From: an uncultured Clostridium sp.
Lineage (GTDB): Bacteria; Bacillota; Clostridia; TANB77; CAG-508
DNA: 7,512 bases
NCBI GenBank assembly: GCA_947426875.1
Contig: CANEFU010000053.1
Coordinates: 1 to 7,512, forward strand
Direction: 5' to 3'
Part shown: in pieces, positions 1 through 5,705 of the stretch
How the letters are laid out: each line of letters starts with the position of its first letter
How positions within the stretch are numbered: the first letter of the stretch is position 1
Translations under genes and position numbers: made by a program
The notes under the pieces: model-generated
Told to the model about the DNA's origin: nothing
The model's database searches: none
Seen by the model: only the letters and a program-made list of their open reading frames with translations

Positions 1-82
1 CATCAGCTCTTTTTACACCAAGACGTTTAGATTCACTCTCTCTACCGTTATGGCTGCTACCTTGACCTTTTTTATGAGCCAT
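1..82 (-). CDS. rpmA: 50S ribosomal protein L27, N-terminal part (cut by window edge)
   Basis: The 27 visible codons encode the basic L27 N-terminus: MAHKKGQGSS, then NGR and SESKRLGVKRAD, a highly conserved stretch of the family. L27 sits in the large ribosomal subunit, and its N-terminal tail reaches toward the peptidyl transferase centre. A GGGAG ribosome binding site (92-96) lies 9 bases before the ATG. It follows rplU by 66 bases on the same strand, the usual rplU-rpmA order. An in-frame TGA stands three codons upstream of the ATG. The protein therefore starts directly at MAHKKG and lacks the cleavable N-terminal extension common in Bacillota L27. The gene continues beyond position 1. 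Confidence 0.95.
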   Translation of the reverse strand, partial: MAHKKGQGSSHNGRESESKRLGVKRAD

Positions 83-148
83 GCTTTCTCACTCCCTTCG
101 GTTTTCTCTCACTTTATATTCGTTCGATTTTCTTTCTAATTTTTTGTT

Positions 149-508
149 TTAAGCTTCTGCTTTTTCAGTAGCTTTTTTAGTTGTTTCTTTTTTTGCTGCT
201 GTTTTAATAGATGTAATTTCTACTTTTGTATATGGTTGTCTATGTCCTTGTTTTCTTCTATAATTCTTTTTTGGTTTCATTTTGAAAACAATGATTTTTT
301 TAGCTTTACCATGAGAAACTACTTTTCCTTCTACTTTTACACCTTTCACATATGGATTTCCGATTTGTACTTTTCCTTCATCAGATACTAAAACTACACT
401 ATCAAATGTAACTTTTTTTCCTTCCTCTGCATCTAATTTTTCAAAAAATACAACATCACCTTCTGCTACTTTGTATTGTTTTCCACAGCTTTCAATGATT
501 GCGTACAT
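149..508 (-). CDS. rplU: 50S ribosomal protein L21
   Basis: This 119-residue protein is L21, a structural protein of the large ribosomal subunit that binds 23S rRNA. It opens with MYAIIESCGKQYKV, the usual L21 start. The family signature lies at about residues 72-98, with IIVFKMKPKKNYRRKQGHRQ (73-91) followed by PYTKVEI. The core of about 100 residues is followed by a low-complexity Lys/Ala/Thr/Glu tail (residues about 103-119), a little longer than typical L21. The ribosome binding site (GGGAGGTG, 517-524) is 8 bases upstream of the ATG. The gene is preceded by an L21-leader-like RNA and followed by rpmA. No gene lies between rplU and rpmA, where many Bacillota carry the L27-processing protease gene prp. 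Confidence 0.97.
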   Translation of the reverse strand: MYAIIESCGKQYKVAEGDVVFFEKLDAEEGKKVTFDSVVLVSDEGKVQIGNPYVKGVKVEGKVVSHGKAKKIIVFKMKPKKNYRRKQGHRQPYTKVEITSIKTAAKKETTKKATEKAEA

Positions 509-534
509 TTAAAATGCACCTCCCTTATTTGTAT

Positions 535-610
535 ACTCGCTAATCCTTAATTTTCAGGCAATTAACTCTTGGTTAATATTTGGATGCCTTGACTAAGCGG
601 ATTACAGTTT
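535..610 (-). promoter_or_regulatory. L21-leader-like cis-regulatory RNA upstream of rplU
   Basis: Three nested complementary segments stack into one long arm in the rplU transcript. TAATCC (599-604) pairs with GGATTA (541-546). AGGCA (585-589) pairs with TGCCT (556-560). ATTAAC (572-577) pairs with GTTAAT (561-566) around a 5-base loop. The element lies between the promoter and the ribosome binding site of rplU. Its position and pairing resemble the ribosomal protein L21 leader known from Bacillota, thought to control rplU by feedback. The pairing is visible directly; the family assignment is from memory and was not checked against a covariance model. Confidence 0.7.
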
Positions 611-613
611 TCA

Positions 614-642
614 ATTTTATCATATTCCTACTTGTTTGTCAA
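614..642 (-). promoter_or_regulatory. Promoter for rplU-rpmA
   Basis: TTGACA (637-642), a 17-base spacer and TAAAAT (614-619) make a near-consensus housekeeping sigma promoter. Transcription would start near 607, just before the L21-leader stem. The -35 box and part of the spacer lie inside the last codons of rdgB, so the ribosomal operon has its own start even though it directly follows rdgB on the same strand. Confidence 0.85.
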
Positions 643-1206
643 TTGTTTTTCTAAATTTTCTATGGCTTTTCTTCTATGGCTAATAGCATTTTTCTCTTCT
701 CCTGATAGCTCTGCATAAGTTTTTCCATTTTCTATCTCAAAAATAGGGTCAAATCCATACCCATTTTCACCTCTTGGTGTTTCTGCTATTTTACCTTCTA
801 ACTCGCCTCTTGCTACTATAAACTGCCCATTTTCACAATAAGTTACAACACTCACAACTTTTGCTTTTCTTTCTTCTCCTTTTAAATTTTTCATTTTTTC
901 TAGTATGGCTTCATTTCTTTGTTTTGGTGTTGCCTCTTCTCCTAAAAATCTATTGGTATAGACACCTGGCCAACCATCAAATGCTTCTATACATAATCCT
1001 GTATCATCTGCTATGCATGGCATGTTTGTTCTACTAGCTATTTCCTGGGCTTTCTTCTTTGAGTTCCCTTCGAAAGTCTCTTGGTCTTCCTCTACTTCTA
1101 TTTCACAGTTTACCTCTTTTAAAGATAACATTTCATACTTTTTTAAGATTTCTTTGATTTCTTTTAATTTTCCTTGATTATTCGTTGCTACTACTATCTT
1201 TTTCAT
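628..1206 (-). CDS. rdgB: XTP/dITP pyrophosphatase (RdgB/HAM1 family)
   Basis: This 192-residue protein removes pyrophosphate from non-canonical purine nucleotides (XTP, dITP, ITP), keeping them out of DNA and RNA. Family motifs appear in order: TNNQGK (8-13, nucleotide/phosphate binding), FEGNSKKKA (45-53), ADDTGL (66-71, with the catalytic acidic residues), the segment 77-89 (DGWPGVYTNRFLG), GYGFDPIF (149-156) and SHRRKA (176-181). Length is normal for the family. An in-frame ATG exists farther upstream (1296), but ATG 1206 is preferred: AGGAG (1212-1216) precedes it by 5 bases, MKKIVVATNN is the canonical family start, and the longer form would overlap the preceding gene. It is the third gene of the operon beginning at 2428 and starts 16 bases after the previous stop. 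Confidence 0.95.
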   Translation of the reverse strand: MKKIVVATNNQGKLKEIKEILKKYEMLSLKEVNCEIEVEEDQETFEGNSKKKAQEIASRTNMPCIADDTGLCIEAFDGWPGVYTNRFLGEEATPKQRNEAILEKMKNLKGEERKAKVVSVVTYCENGQFIVARGELEGKIAETPRGENGYGFDPIFEIENGKTYAELSGEEKNAISHRRKAIENLEKQLTNK

Positions 1207-1222
1207 TTTTTCTCCTATCCTA

Positions 1223-1606
1223 TTAGTCACCCATTCCCCTTGATTCATCACCTTTTCTCTGTTTTTTAATTTGATATTTAGCACATAATTCTTCAATTCC
1301 TGTAATTGTATCTGCTACCATTTCTGGTGTCACATTATCTTTATCAAATCTTTTTGCCATTAGTTGTAATATCTCATCATATTCTTTTCTATATCCTTTT
1401 TTTCCTTCTTGTGGAGCTAAATTTCTTCTTATACATTCTAATGTTGTATAAACATCAGCATAACGCTCTACGGTCGAAGTATCACCTGTCATTTTAGCCT
1501 TCCAATATTCTTCAAGCAATGCTCCATAGAAATGTTGACGTATACTTTTTAATCTTTTCCATTCTTCCACTTGTTTCTCTATTTCCTCTAAATTATTAGA
1601 TTGCAT
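1223..1606 (-). CDS. Hypothetical helical protein, middle gene of the rdgB operon
   Basis: I do not recognise this 127-residue protein. It is rich in Glu, Lys and Arg and appears almost entirely alpha-helical, with heptad-like stretches at about residues 5-35 and 75-112. It has one Cys in each half (59, 108) and no signal peptide or membrane segment, so it is probably cytosolic. Its ATG lies 3 bases after the stop of the upstream gene, and its ribosome binding site (AAGGAG) overlaps the last codons of that gene, which suggests translational coupling. rdgB follows after 16 bases. The tight spacing suggests it works with, or is produced in fixed ratio to, the upstream RelA/SpoT-like protein; that is inference only. 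Confidence 0.8.
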   Translation of the reverse strand: MQSNNLEEIEKQVEEWKRLKSIRQHFYGALLEEYWKAKMTGDTSTVERYADVYTTLECIRRNLAPQEGKKGYRKEYDEILQLMAKRFDKDNVTPEMVADTITGIEELCAKYQIKKQRKGDESRGMGD

Positions 1607-1609
1607 ATT

Positions 1610-2428
1610 TTACTCCTTATTCATTTCCCAATTCTTCTCTTCCTTTGTTTTTTCATTTCCTTTATCTTTTCCTATTAATTGAGTAATCATATGAATAGCT
1701 GCTTCTGTTCCTTCTTTTTCCATTTTCTCTCTTCTTCCATATTCATAAGTCCCTTGAATAATGTTTAAAATCTGACGATACACTGCTTTATTTTTATTCT
1801 CACTTATTGCGCCAAAATGCCTTCTTTCTTCTATTCTTTGTATTCTTTTTTTCAATTCTGCTAATTTAGCATCACCATTATTCCATGCATTTATTTGCAA
1901 AGTAGCCATAAAACTACTGTAAGAAGAGCCTAATGACTTTGTATTTATTGGTGATTTTTTTGCTTCTTTTATTTTTCTATTCTTTTCATCTAATAATTCT
2001 ATTTCAATGGCTATATCGGATAAGTTTTTTAAGCGCAATTTTGTACTAGAATACTCTCCAAGACCTCCTTGGTATTCACTTTTTTCTCCTTCTCCTGCAA
2101 TAGCAAGTTCTTTATTCTCTAAAAAGCTCTTATTAATTTTCTCTATCATCTCTTTTATATCTTTTTCATCTTTTACTATCATAGAAACGCTTATCATATC
2201 TGGTACTCTATTTAGGATTTCTAAATCCCCTTCGTTTCTATACTTAGGAAAAGCTTTTAGATGTTGCATTTGGTTTACTATCTCTTGTTTATCTTTTACT
2301 CTATATGTTAATTCTAAAGCTTTCCCTTCATAATCAATTGCCTTTAATTCCTTTATGATATCTTCTACTTTCAGATTTGCTTCTCTGATTCTTGCATCTA
2401 TTTCCCTGCTTAATTGTATTTGGTTCAT
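1610..2428 (-). CDS. Uncharacterised protein, possible degenerate RelA/SpoT-type synthetase fold
   Basis: This 272-residue protein heads the rdgB operon. Residues about 37-150 follow the layout of a RelA/SpoT (p)ppGpp-synthetase domain: LTYRVKDKQEI (40-50, compare RVKS.eSI), VPDMISVSMIVKDEKDI (75-91, compare I.D..G.RI....D), GEYSSTKLRL (124-133, compare GYRS.H) and IEIELLDEKNR (141-151, compare EIQ..T). The residues that normally catalyse, such as the His of GYRS.H and the Gln of EIQ, are not conserved. If the resemblance is real, the domain is probably not an active synthetase. The rest is a charged helical C-terminal half (185-272) with no membrane segment. An unrelated alpha/beta protein remains possible. 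A weak AGAGG precedes the ATG. The gene is certain; the fold assignment is tentative. Confidence 0.85.
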   Translation of the reverse strand: MNQIQLSREIDARIREANLKVEDIIKELKAIDYEGKALELTYRVKDKQEIVNQMQHLKAFPKYRNEGDLEILNRVPDMISVSMIVKDEKDIKEMIEKINKSFLENKELAIAGEGEKSEYQGGLGEYSSTKLRLKNLSDIAIEIELLDEKNRKIKEAKKSPINTKSLGSSYSSFMATLQINAWNNGDAKLAELKKRIQRIEERRHFGAISENKNKAVYRQILNIIQGTYEYGRREKMEKEGTEAAIHMITQLIGKDKGNEKTKEEKNWEMNKE

Positions 2429-2463
2429 TTCAACATCCTCTATTCTCTTTTATTACATTTTTT

Positions 2464-2472
2464 ATTATATCA
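2464..2472 (-). promoter_or_regulatory. Extended -10 promoter for the rdgB operon
   Basis: TATAAT (2464-2469) with TG one base upstream forms an extended -10 element (TGATATAAT). No convincing -35 box lies 16-18 bases farther upstream, which fits the extended -10 class. The start codon of the first operon gene is about 35 bases downstream. Confidence 0.6.
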
Positions 2473-2582
2473 TATTTCTTTATTAAATGCTAGCTTTTTC
2501 GCTTTATTCGTAGAACAAAAGATGCATGATTCATTTTTTGACCTTTTAGATTACTTTCCATGCCTCGTATTGGTTCGCCCGC

Positions 2583-2604
2583 CAATTTTACGCAAGTAAA
2601 ATTG
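2583..2604. repeat. Perfect inverted repeat (9-bp stem, GCAA loop)
   Basis: CAATTTTAC (2583-2591) and GTAAAATTG (2596-2604) are perfect inverted copies around a GCAA loop, a GNRA-type tetraloop when read on the plus strand. No T-run follows on either strand, so it does not look like a standard terminator. It lies 12 bases from the larger hairpin at 2617-2657. Confidence 0.6.
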
Positions 2605-2616
2605 TGTGAAATGCTT

Positions 2617-2657
2617 GATAGGATAGGAAGGTTCTCCGAACTTCCTATCCTATCATC
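2617..2657 (-). terminator. Long hairpin downstream of pdxY, possible terminator
   Basis: Fourteen bases at 2617-2630 (GATAGGATAGGAAG) are perfectly complementary to 2641-2654. The stem extends by TTC/GAA (2632-2634 with 2638-2640) past one bulged G, leaving a TCC loop. It lies 25 bases beyond the pdxY stop codon and before the next operon on the same strand, so termination or 3'-end protection of the pdxY mRNA is the simplest role. It lacks the T-run of a classical intrinsic terminator on both strands. Confidence 0.5.
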
Positions 2658-2681
2658 CAAAATCAATGTTCCTATTCTGCT

Positions 2682-3515
2682 TTACTTTCTCATTCTATCT
2701 ACTAAATATGGTATTTTGCTTTCAAAATTCACACCATAGGCATCTTCTTTATTCGTTATATAAGTATCCTTAATCGTTTCCCATACATAGTCTACTGCAA
2801 TTTTCAAACTTTCTTCTATTGTTTTTTCATTTACCATTGCTCCGACTAATGTACTAGCAAATACATCTCCTGTTCCATGGTATTTAACTGGTATCTTTTC
2901 TTTAAAATAAGAAAAAAACTGATTTGTGTTTTTATTATATGTCATAACTCCTAATTCATCCTCTTGGAAACTAACCCCTGTTAAAACAACTTGTTTTGGT
3001 CCTAAATTGCTTAATTCTATTAATAATTCTTTTATTTCCTCTTCTGTATAATTTTCTTTGTATTCTCTTTCTAACATGTAACTTGCTTCTGTAAGGTTGG
3101 GAACTATTACATCTGCTGTCTCGCATAATCCTTTCATTTCTAAAGCAAACTTCTGGTCAAATCCTGGATATAATTTTCCATCGTCTGCCATAACAGGGTC
3201 TACAAATATAAAATTATCTTCTGTTTTGAATTGTTTGAAAAATTTCTTTAACATATCAATTTGTTCTATTGAGCCTAAATACCCTGTATAGATACTTTCA
3301 AAATCAAAACCTTCTTGTTTCCAGTGTTTTGCAATGGCTGGTAAATCATTGCTTAAATCTCTATACGTGAAATTTTGAAATGCCGTATGGGTTGATAATA
3401 CAGCTGTTGGTATTACTGCTGTTTCTATCCCCATACTTGATATAATTGGTAGTGCTACTGTTAATGAGCACTTCCCTACACATGATATATCTTGAATTGT
3501 TACTACTTTTTTCAT
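2682..3515 (-). CDS. pdxY: Pyridoxal/pyridoxamine kinase (PdxY/PdxK family)
   Basis: This 277-residue ribokinase-fold enzyme phosphorylates the 5'-hydroxyl of pyridoxal, pyridoxine or pyridoxamine with ATP in the B6 salvage pathway. Visible features are QDISCVGKCSL (8-18, substrate end of the fold), YTGYLGS (76-82), DPVMADDGK (106-114, metal/phosphate region), VPNLTEA (138-144) and KYHGTGDVFAS (211-221), with the anion-hole GTGD and its Asp217 as likely catalytic base. Length matches the family. ATG 3515 is preferred over the in-frame ATG at 3596: AAAGGAGA precedes it by about 6 bases, and the protein then begins MKKVVTIQDIS as family members do. The gene appears to stand alone. pdxY and pdxK types cannot be separated by eye. 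Confidence 0.93.
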   Translation of the reverse strand: MKKVVTIQDISCVGKCSLTVALPIISSMGIETAVIPTAVLSTHTAFQNFTYRDLSNDLPAIAKHWKQEGFDFESIYTGYLGSIEQIDMLKKFFKQFKTEDNFIFVDPVMADDGKLYPGFDQKFALEMKGLCETADVIVPNLTEASYMLEREYKENYTEEEIKELLIELSNLGPKQVVLTGVSFQEDELGVMTYNKNTNQFFSYFKEKIPVKYHGTGDVFASTLVGAMVNEKTIEESLKIAVDYVWETIKDTYITNKEDAYGVNFESKIPYLVDRMRK

Positions 3516-3540
3516 TTTATTTCTCCTTTTCTTTTTATAC

Positions 3541-3546
3541 ATTATA
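3541..3546 (-). promoter_or_regulatory. Probable -10 box for pdxY
   Basis: TATAAT lies 25 bases upstream of the pdxY start codon. The matching -35 is weak. An alternative pairing, TTGGCA (3558-3563), 18 bases and TATAAA (3534-3539), would start transcription almost at the ribosome binding site. One of the two probably serves pdxY, because the upstream gene ends in a terminator. Confidence 0.4.
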
Positions 3547-3635
3547 AACATTTTCTCTGCCAAACATGTTATATCACACATTTTATTTTTTTTCAAATAA
3601 TTTTAAATTTGCTGTTTATAAAATAAGTTACAAGT

Positions 3636-3663
3636 AAAAACGACAGATTTCTCTGCCGTTTTC
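3636..3663 (-). terminator. Intrinsic terminator after the zinc-knuckle gene
   Basis: On the minus strand AAACGGCAGA (3652-3661) pairs with TCTGTCGTTT (3638-3647), with one G.U pair, around a 4-base GAAA loop. The stem ends in a run of five T. It follows the stop codon at 3683 by about 20 bases. Confidence 0.75.
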
Positions 3664-3682
3664 AATCATTCCTTTCGTTTAA

Positions 3683-3886
3683 TTATACTCTAAGAATCCT
3701 ACCTGTTCCTTTACAACGTCTACATTTTTCTTCACCACTTCCATCACAATTGTAACAAGTATGACTGTCTGCTGTTGGATATCCATAGTTATTAGTCCGT
3801 TTTACATTCCAGAAAGAAATAGTACCTATCCCTACACATTTCCGGCAGGTAACTCTACCTCTTCCATCACAATCAGGGCATCTCAT
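3683..3886 (-). CDS. Stand-alone DnaJ-type zinc-knuckle protein (four CxxCxGxG motifs)
   Basis: This 67-residue protein consists of little but four CxxCxGxG motifs: CPDCDGRG (3-10), CRKCVGIG (14-21), CYNCDGSG (44-51) and CRRCKGTG (55-62). This is the zinc-binding cysteine-rich module of DnaJ, predicted to bind two Zn ions. The J-domain and substrate-binding domains are absent, so it is not a co-chaperone by itself. Small free modules of this kind include anti-TRAP of Bacillus and various partner-binding proteins; no trp gene is visible here. The ATG at 3886 is chosen because GGAGG lies 8 bases before it. A TTG two codons earlier (3892) is only 2 bases from the GGAGG. The gene has its own promoter and terminator. 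Confidence 0.85.
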   Translation of the reverse strand: MRCPDCDGRGRVTCRKCVGIGTISFWNVKRTNNYGYPTADSHTCYNCDGSGEEKCRRCKGTGRILRV

Positions 3887-3902
3887 ATTCAAATCCTCCT
3901 TT

Positions 3903-3946
3903 ATAGTTTATGTAACTATTATACTATGTTTTTTCATTATACACAA
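3903..3946 (-). promoter_or_regulatory. Promoter and leader dyad of the zinc-knuckle gene
   Basis: TTGTGT (3941-3946), 17 bases and TATAAT (3918-3923) form a plausible promoter with a weak -35. Overlapping the -10 and the start region is a perfect dyad, ATAGTT (3914-3919) and AACTAT (3903-3908) separated by 5 bases. It could be an operator or a small leader hairpin just before the AGGAGG site. Confidence 0.55.
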
Positions 3947-3965
3947 GTTTTTGTAATGTATGCTT

Positions 3966-4568
3966 TTATCGTAGAGAATTATTATTAAGTGCATTTTTTA
4001 ATTCTTTACTGATGACATCTGTTTTATTTTCAATTTTTTGTGATGACTTCTTCAATACAGCATTTAATTTACTATCTGTAATGGAATTGTCACTATTTAT
4101 TTTTATTGTCTCTGTATCACTTGTAATGGTTCTTCCTATATCATTAGCACACAATAACACTTCATGTAAAATGATATTATTATCACTAAAGGTATAATAT
4201 CCTACTTTACCAGAATCTAATCCTGGGTTATCTTTATATTCAAAGCTACCATTTTCATATAAATATAATCTTACTTCTGTTTCTCCGTTTTGAGTAGTTT
4301 CTGGCTCAACTTTTGCATCTCCAACATAGATTCCACTTAATGAACTAAATGTGACATTATTTTGTTCCCTTTTTATTTGCTCTTGTTGACTTGTTATTTC
4401 ATTTTCCAATTTTTCTATTTTTGCATTTAATTCGTTTTCCTTTGTTACCATATCAGCTGTTTTTGAATTGGAAATAGATAAAAAGTAGCCCATAGCACAA
4501 ATAGCAATAATTGCTAAAATTAAGAAAAATACTAATAAACCTATCTTTATACCATTCTTTTCTTTCAT
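3966..4568 (-). CDS. Hypothetical membrane-anchored coiled-coil protein
   Basis: This 200-residue protein has a short charged N-terminus, one strongly hydrophobic helix (residues about 9-31) and a predicted coiled coil (about 41-72, rich in Glu/Lys/Gln with heptad spacing). A beta-rich domain of about 80 residues follows (LSGIYVGDAKV at 77-87, VRLYLYENGSFEY at 99-111, GYYTFSDNNIILHE at 123-136), then a polar tail. The alternating strands with LYENGSFEY and GYYTFSDN recall small lipocalin-like domains of secreted Clostridia proteins. Orientation is probably N-in with the beta domain outside. No lipobox is seen. The start is supported by CCTCCT complement AGGAGG (4575-4580), 6 bases upstream. 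Function is unknown. Confidence 0.82.
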   Translation of the reverse strand: MKEKNGIKIGLLVFFLILAIIAICAMGYFLSISNSKTADMVTKENELNAKIEKLENEITSQQEQIKREQNNVTFSSLSGIYVGDAKVEPETTQNGETEVRLYLYENGSFEYKDNPGLDSGKVGYYTFSDNNIILHEVLLCANDIGRTITSDTETIKINSDNSITDSKLNAVLKKSSQKIENKTDVISKELKNALNNNSLR

Positions 4569-4606
4569 AATTTTCCTCCTTATTCATTCGTATTTTTTAT
4601 AAATAT

Positions 4607-4635
4607 ATCCTATCACTTTGATTTTTATTTGACAA
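4607..4635 (-). promoter_or_regulatory. Promoter for the membrane-anchored protein gene
   Basis: TTGTCA (4630-4635), a 17-base spacer and TAGGAT (4607-4612) resemble a housekeeping promoter about 40 bases before the start codon at 4568. The rest of the gap 4569-4747 holds only an AT-only palindrome at 4681-4697. Confidence 0.5.
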
Positions 4636-4747
4636 TATTTTTTGAAATATTTCTATAATCCTTCTATAACTCTTCTAATTAAAAAATACCATTTTTTATC
4701 ATAATATCAAAAGTATTGTGTTTCTATAAGTCACTCCTATTCATAAT

Positions 4748-5215
4748 TTAAATTTTTTCTATTATATAATGTTGTTTTATTATCATATAAATATCATTTA
4801 TTGTCTTATAGAGTTCTTTATCTTTTAAATACTTATTATAATTCCTATATTGATTTTCATAGTCAGAATTATCTAATGGTAAAGAGTTCCACCATATATT
4901 AAAATCAGATGGATACAGATTAGGCGATGGATATAAACTTTTTGAAGGAAATAGTGCATAACTACTCAAATTATATTTAAATATAGATGTACTGTGTTTT
5001 TTAAGATTATTTACATATTTAATTCCACTTATAATTTTTCTTTCTGTATTATCTGTATTTTTTACTTTCTTAATACAAATTTCCATCCAAGATAAAATAT
5101 CACATAATATCTCTTTCAATTCAATTTCATCTATACTATTCTTTTTTTTGTATTTTTGATAAAGTTCATTAAATATATGTACTTTTTTCTCTAATATTTG
5201 TAAATCTTCTTCCAT
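4748..5215 (-). CDS. Hypothetical protein of unknown function
   Basis: I do not recognise this 155-residue protein. Residues 1-75 look alpha-helical and charged. The middle holds SGIKYVNNLKKHS (63-75), then an aromatic/proline-rich stretch with repeated YPS (95-103) and FNIWWNSLP (105-113). The last 30 residues are again helical. No signal peptide or membrane segment is seen. ATG 5215 is chosen: GGGAG lies 8 bases upstream, whereas the in-frame ATG at 5230 has no ribosome binding site and its codons form that site. The gene is AT-rich, with many Asn, Lys, Ile and Tyr codons, more like the right-hand part of the window than the housekeeping genes to the left, so it may be accessory. Confidence 0.75.
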   Translation of the reverse strand: MEEDLQILEKKVHIFNELYQKYKKKNSIDEIELKEILCDILSWMEICIKKVKNTDNTERKIISGIKYVNNLKKHSTSIFKYNLSSYALFPSKSLYPSPNLYPSDFNIWWNSLPLDNSDYENQYRNYNKYLKDKELYKTINDIYMIIKQHYIIEKI

Positions 5216-5246
5216 CCTATAATCTCCCATCTATTATTTTTAATTT

Positions 5247-5275
5247 ATGTTATCATAAATTTATATTACTTTCAA
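5247..5275 (-). promoter_or_regulatory. Possible promoter for the 155-residue protein gene
   Basis: TTGAAA (5270-5275), 17 bases and TAACAT (5247-5252) could serve the gene at 5215. In sequence this AT-rich the match is weak evidence. I see no gene or strong structure in the remainder of 5276-5456. Confidence 0.35.
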
Positions 5276-5456
5276 ATTTCAAAATGTAATACAATATTTA
5301 TTTTTACACCATTTTTAAAATCATAACAAACCTTATAATATGCAGTCCTTAAGCCAATTTATGTATGTTTCTTTATAAAAAACGTAATTTAATGACTCGA
5401 CCATTCTAAGATAGTATAGTTATAAAAATTTTAGCTTATAAAACTTTTATAATTAT

Positions 5457-5485
5457 TAGACAAATATATAAATTTATACTATACT
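5457..5485 (+). promoter_or_regulatory. Promoter for the toxin peptide mRNA
   Basis: TAGACA (5457-5462), a 17-base spacer and TATACT (5480-5485) give a good housekeeping promoter. Transcription would start near 5492, leaving a leader of about 97 bases before the peptide ATG. A long structured leader is typical of type I toxin mRNAs. Confidence 0.65.
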
Positions 5486-5588
5486 GTTTAATGAAGAATA
5501 GTGGAGTGAGTTGCCACCTTTTACTTTTTAATGTATACATACTACTTCCACAACTTAGGTTGTAAGACTGATATACGGAGGTGGTTAC

Positions 5589-5705
5589 ATGGTAGAAATA
5601 ACTTTATTAAAAATTACTTACCTACTTTTCTATGGATTAGTAGGAATGACTATCATAAATGTTGCCTTGTTAATCATTATCTGTTGGTTACTACATAGGC
5701 AATAA
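5589..5705 (+). CDS. Small hydrophobic peptide, probable type I toxin
   Basis: This 38-residue peptide begins MVEITLLKITY and ends CWLLHRQ. Residues about 5-35 form one hydrophobic membrane helix with a small polar break near Gly19-Asn24 and a short basic tail. This is the design of membrane-acting toxins of type I toxin-antitoxin systems in Bacillota (TxpA, BsrG, Fst and holin-like toxins); I cannot name the exact family. The ribosome binding site GGAGGTGG (5577-5584) is very strong and ends 4 bases before the ATG. Translation is probably controlled by RNA: both the leader (5514-5521) and the 3' end (5758-5770) can pair with that site, and a predicted antisense RNA covers the mRNA 3' end. 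A normal small membrane protein is the main alternative. Confidence 0.8.
   Translation: MVEITLLKITYLLFYGLVGMTIINVALLIIICWLLHRQ

Noticed and set aside
1207..1296. Thirty-residue N-terminal extension of RdgB from the upstream ATG at 1296.
   Set aside because: No ribosome binding site, overlap with the preceding gene, and the family start MKKIVVATNN has AGGAG at proper spacing.
1306..1497. Plus-strand open frame opposite the 127-residue protein gene.
   Set aside because: Shadow of the minus-strand gene: Phe/Leu/Ile-rich, no ribosome binding site; the frames at 2007-2333, 2414-2599, 3097-3291, 3761-3988 and 4012-4197 were rejected for the same reason.
3516..3596. Twenty-seven-residue N-terminal extension of the pyridoxal kinase.
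   Set aside because: It crosses the promoter and ribosome binding site region, and the family begins at MKKVVTIQDIS.
3887..3892. TTG start for the zinc-knuckle protein.
   Set aside because: It lies only 2 bases from the GGAGG site; the ATG at 3886 has the usual 8-base spacing.
4681..4697. AAAAAAT-ACC-ATTTTTT palindrome after the 155-residue protein gene as a terminator.
   Set aside because: The stem has no G-C pair, so it would be too weak to support a terminator call.
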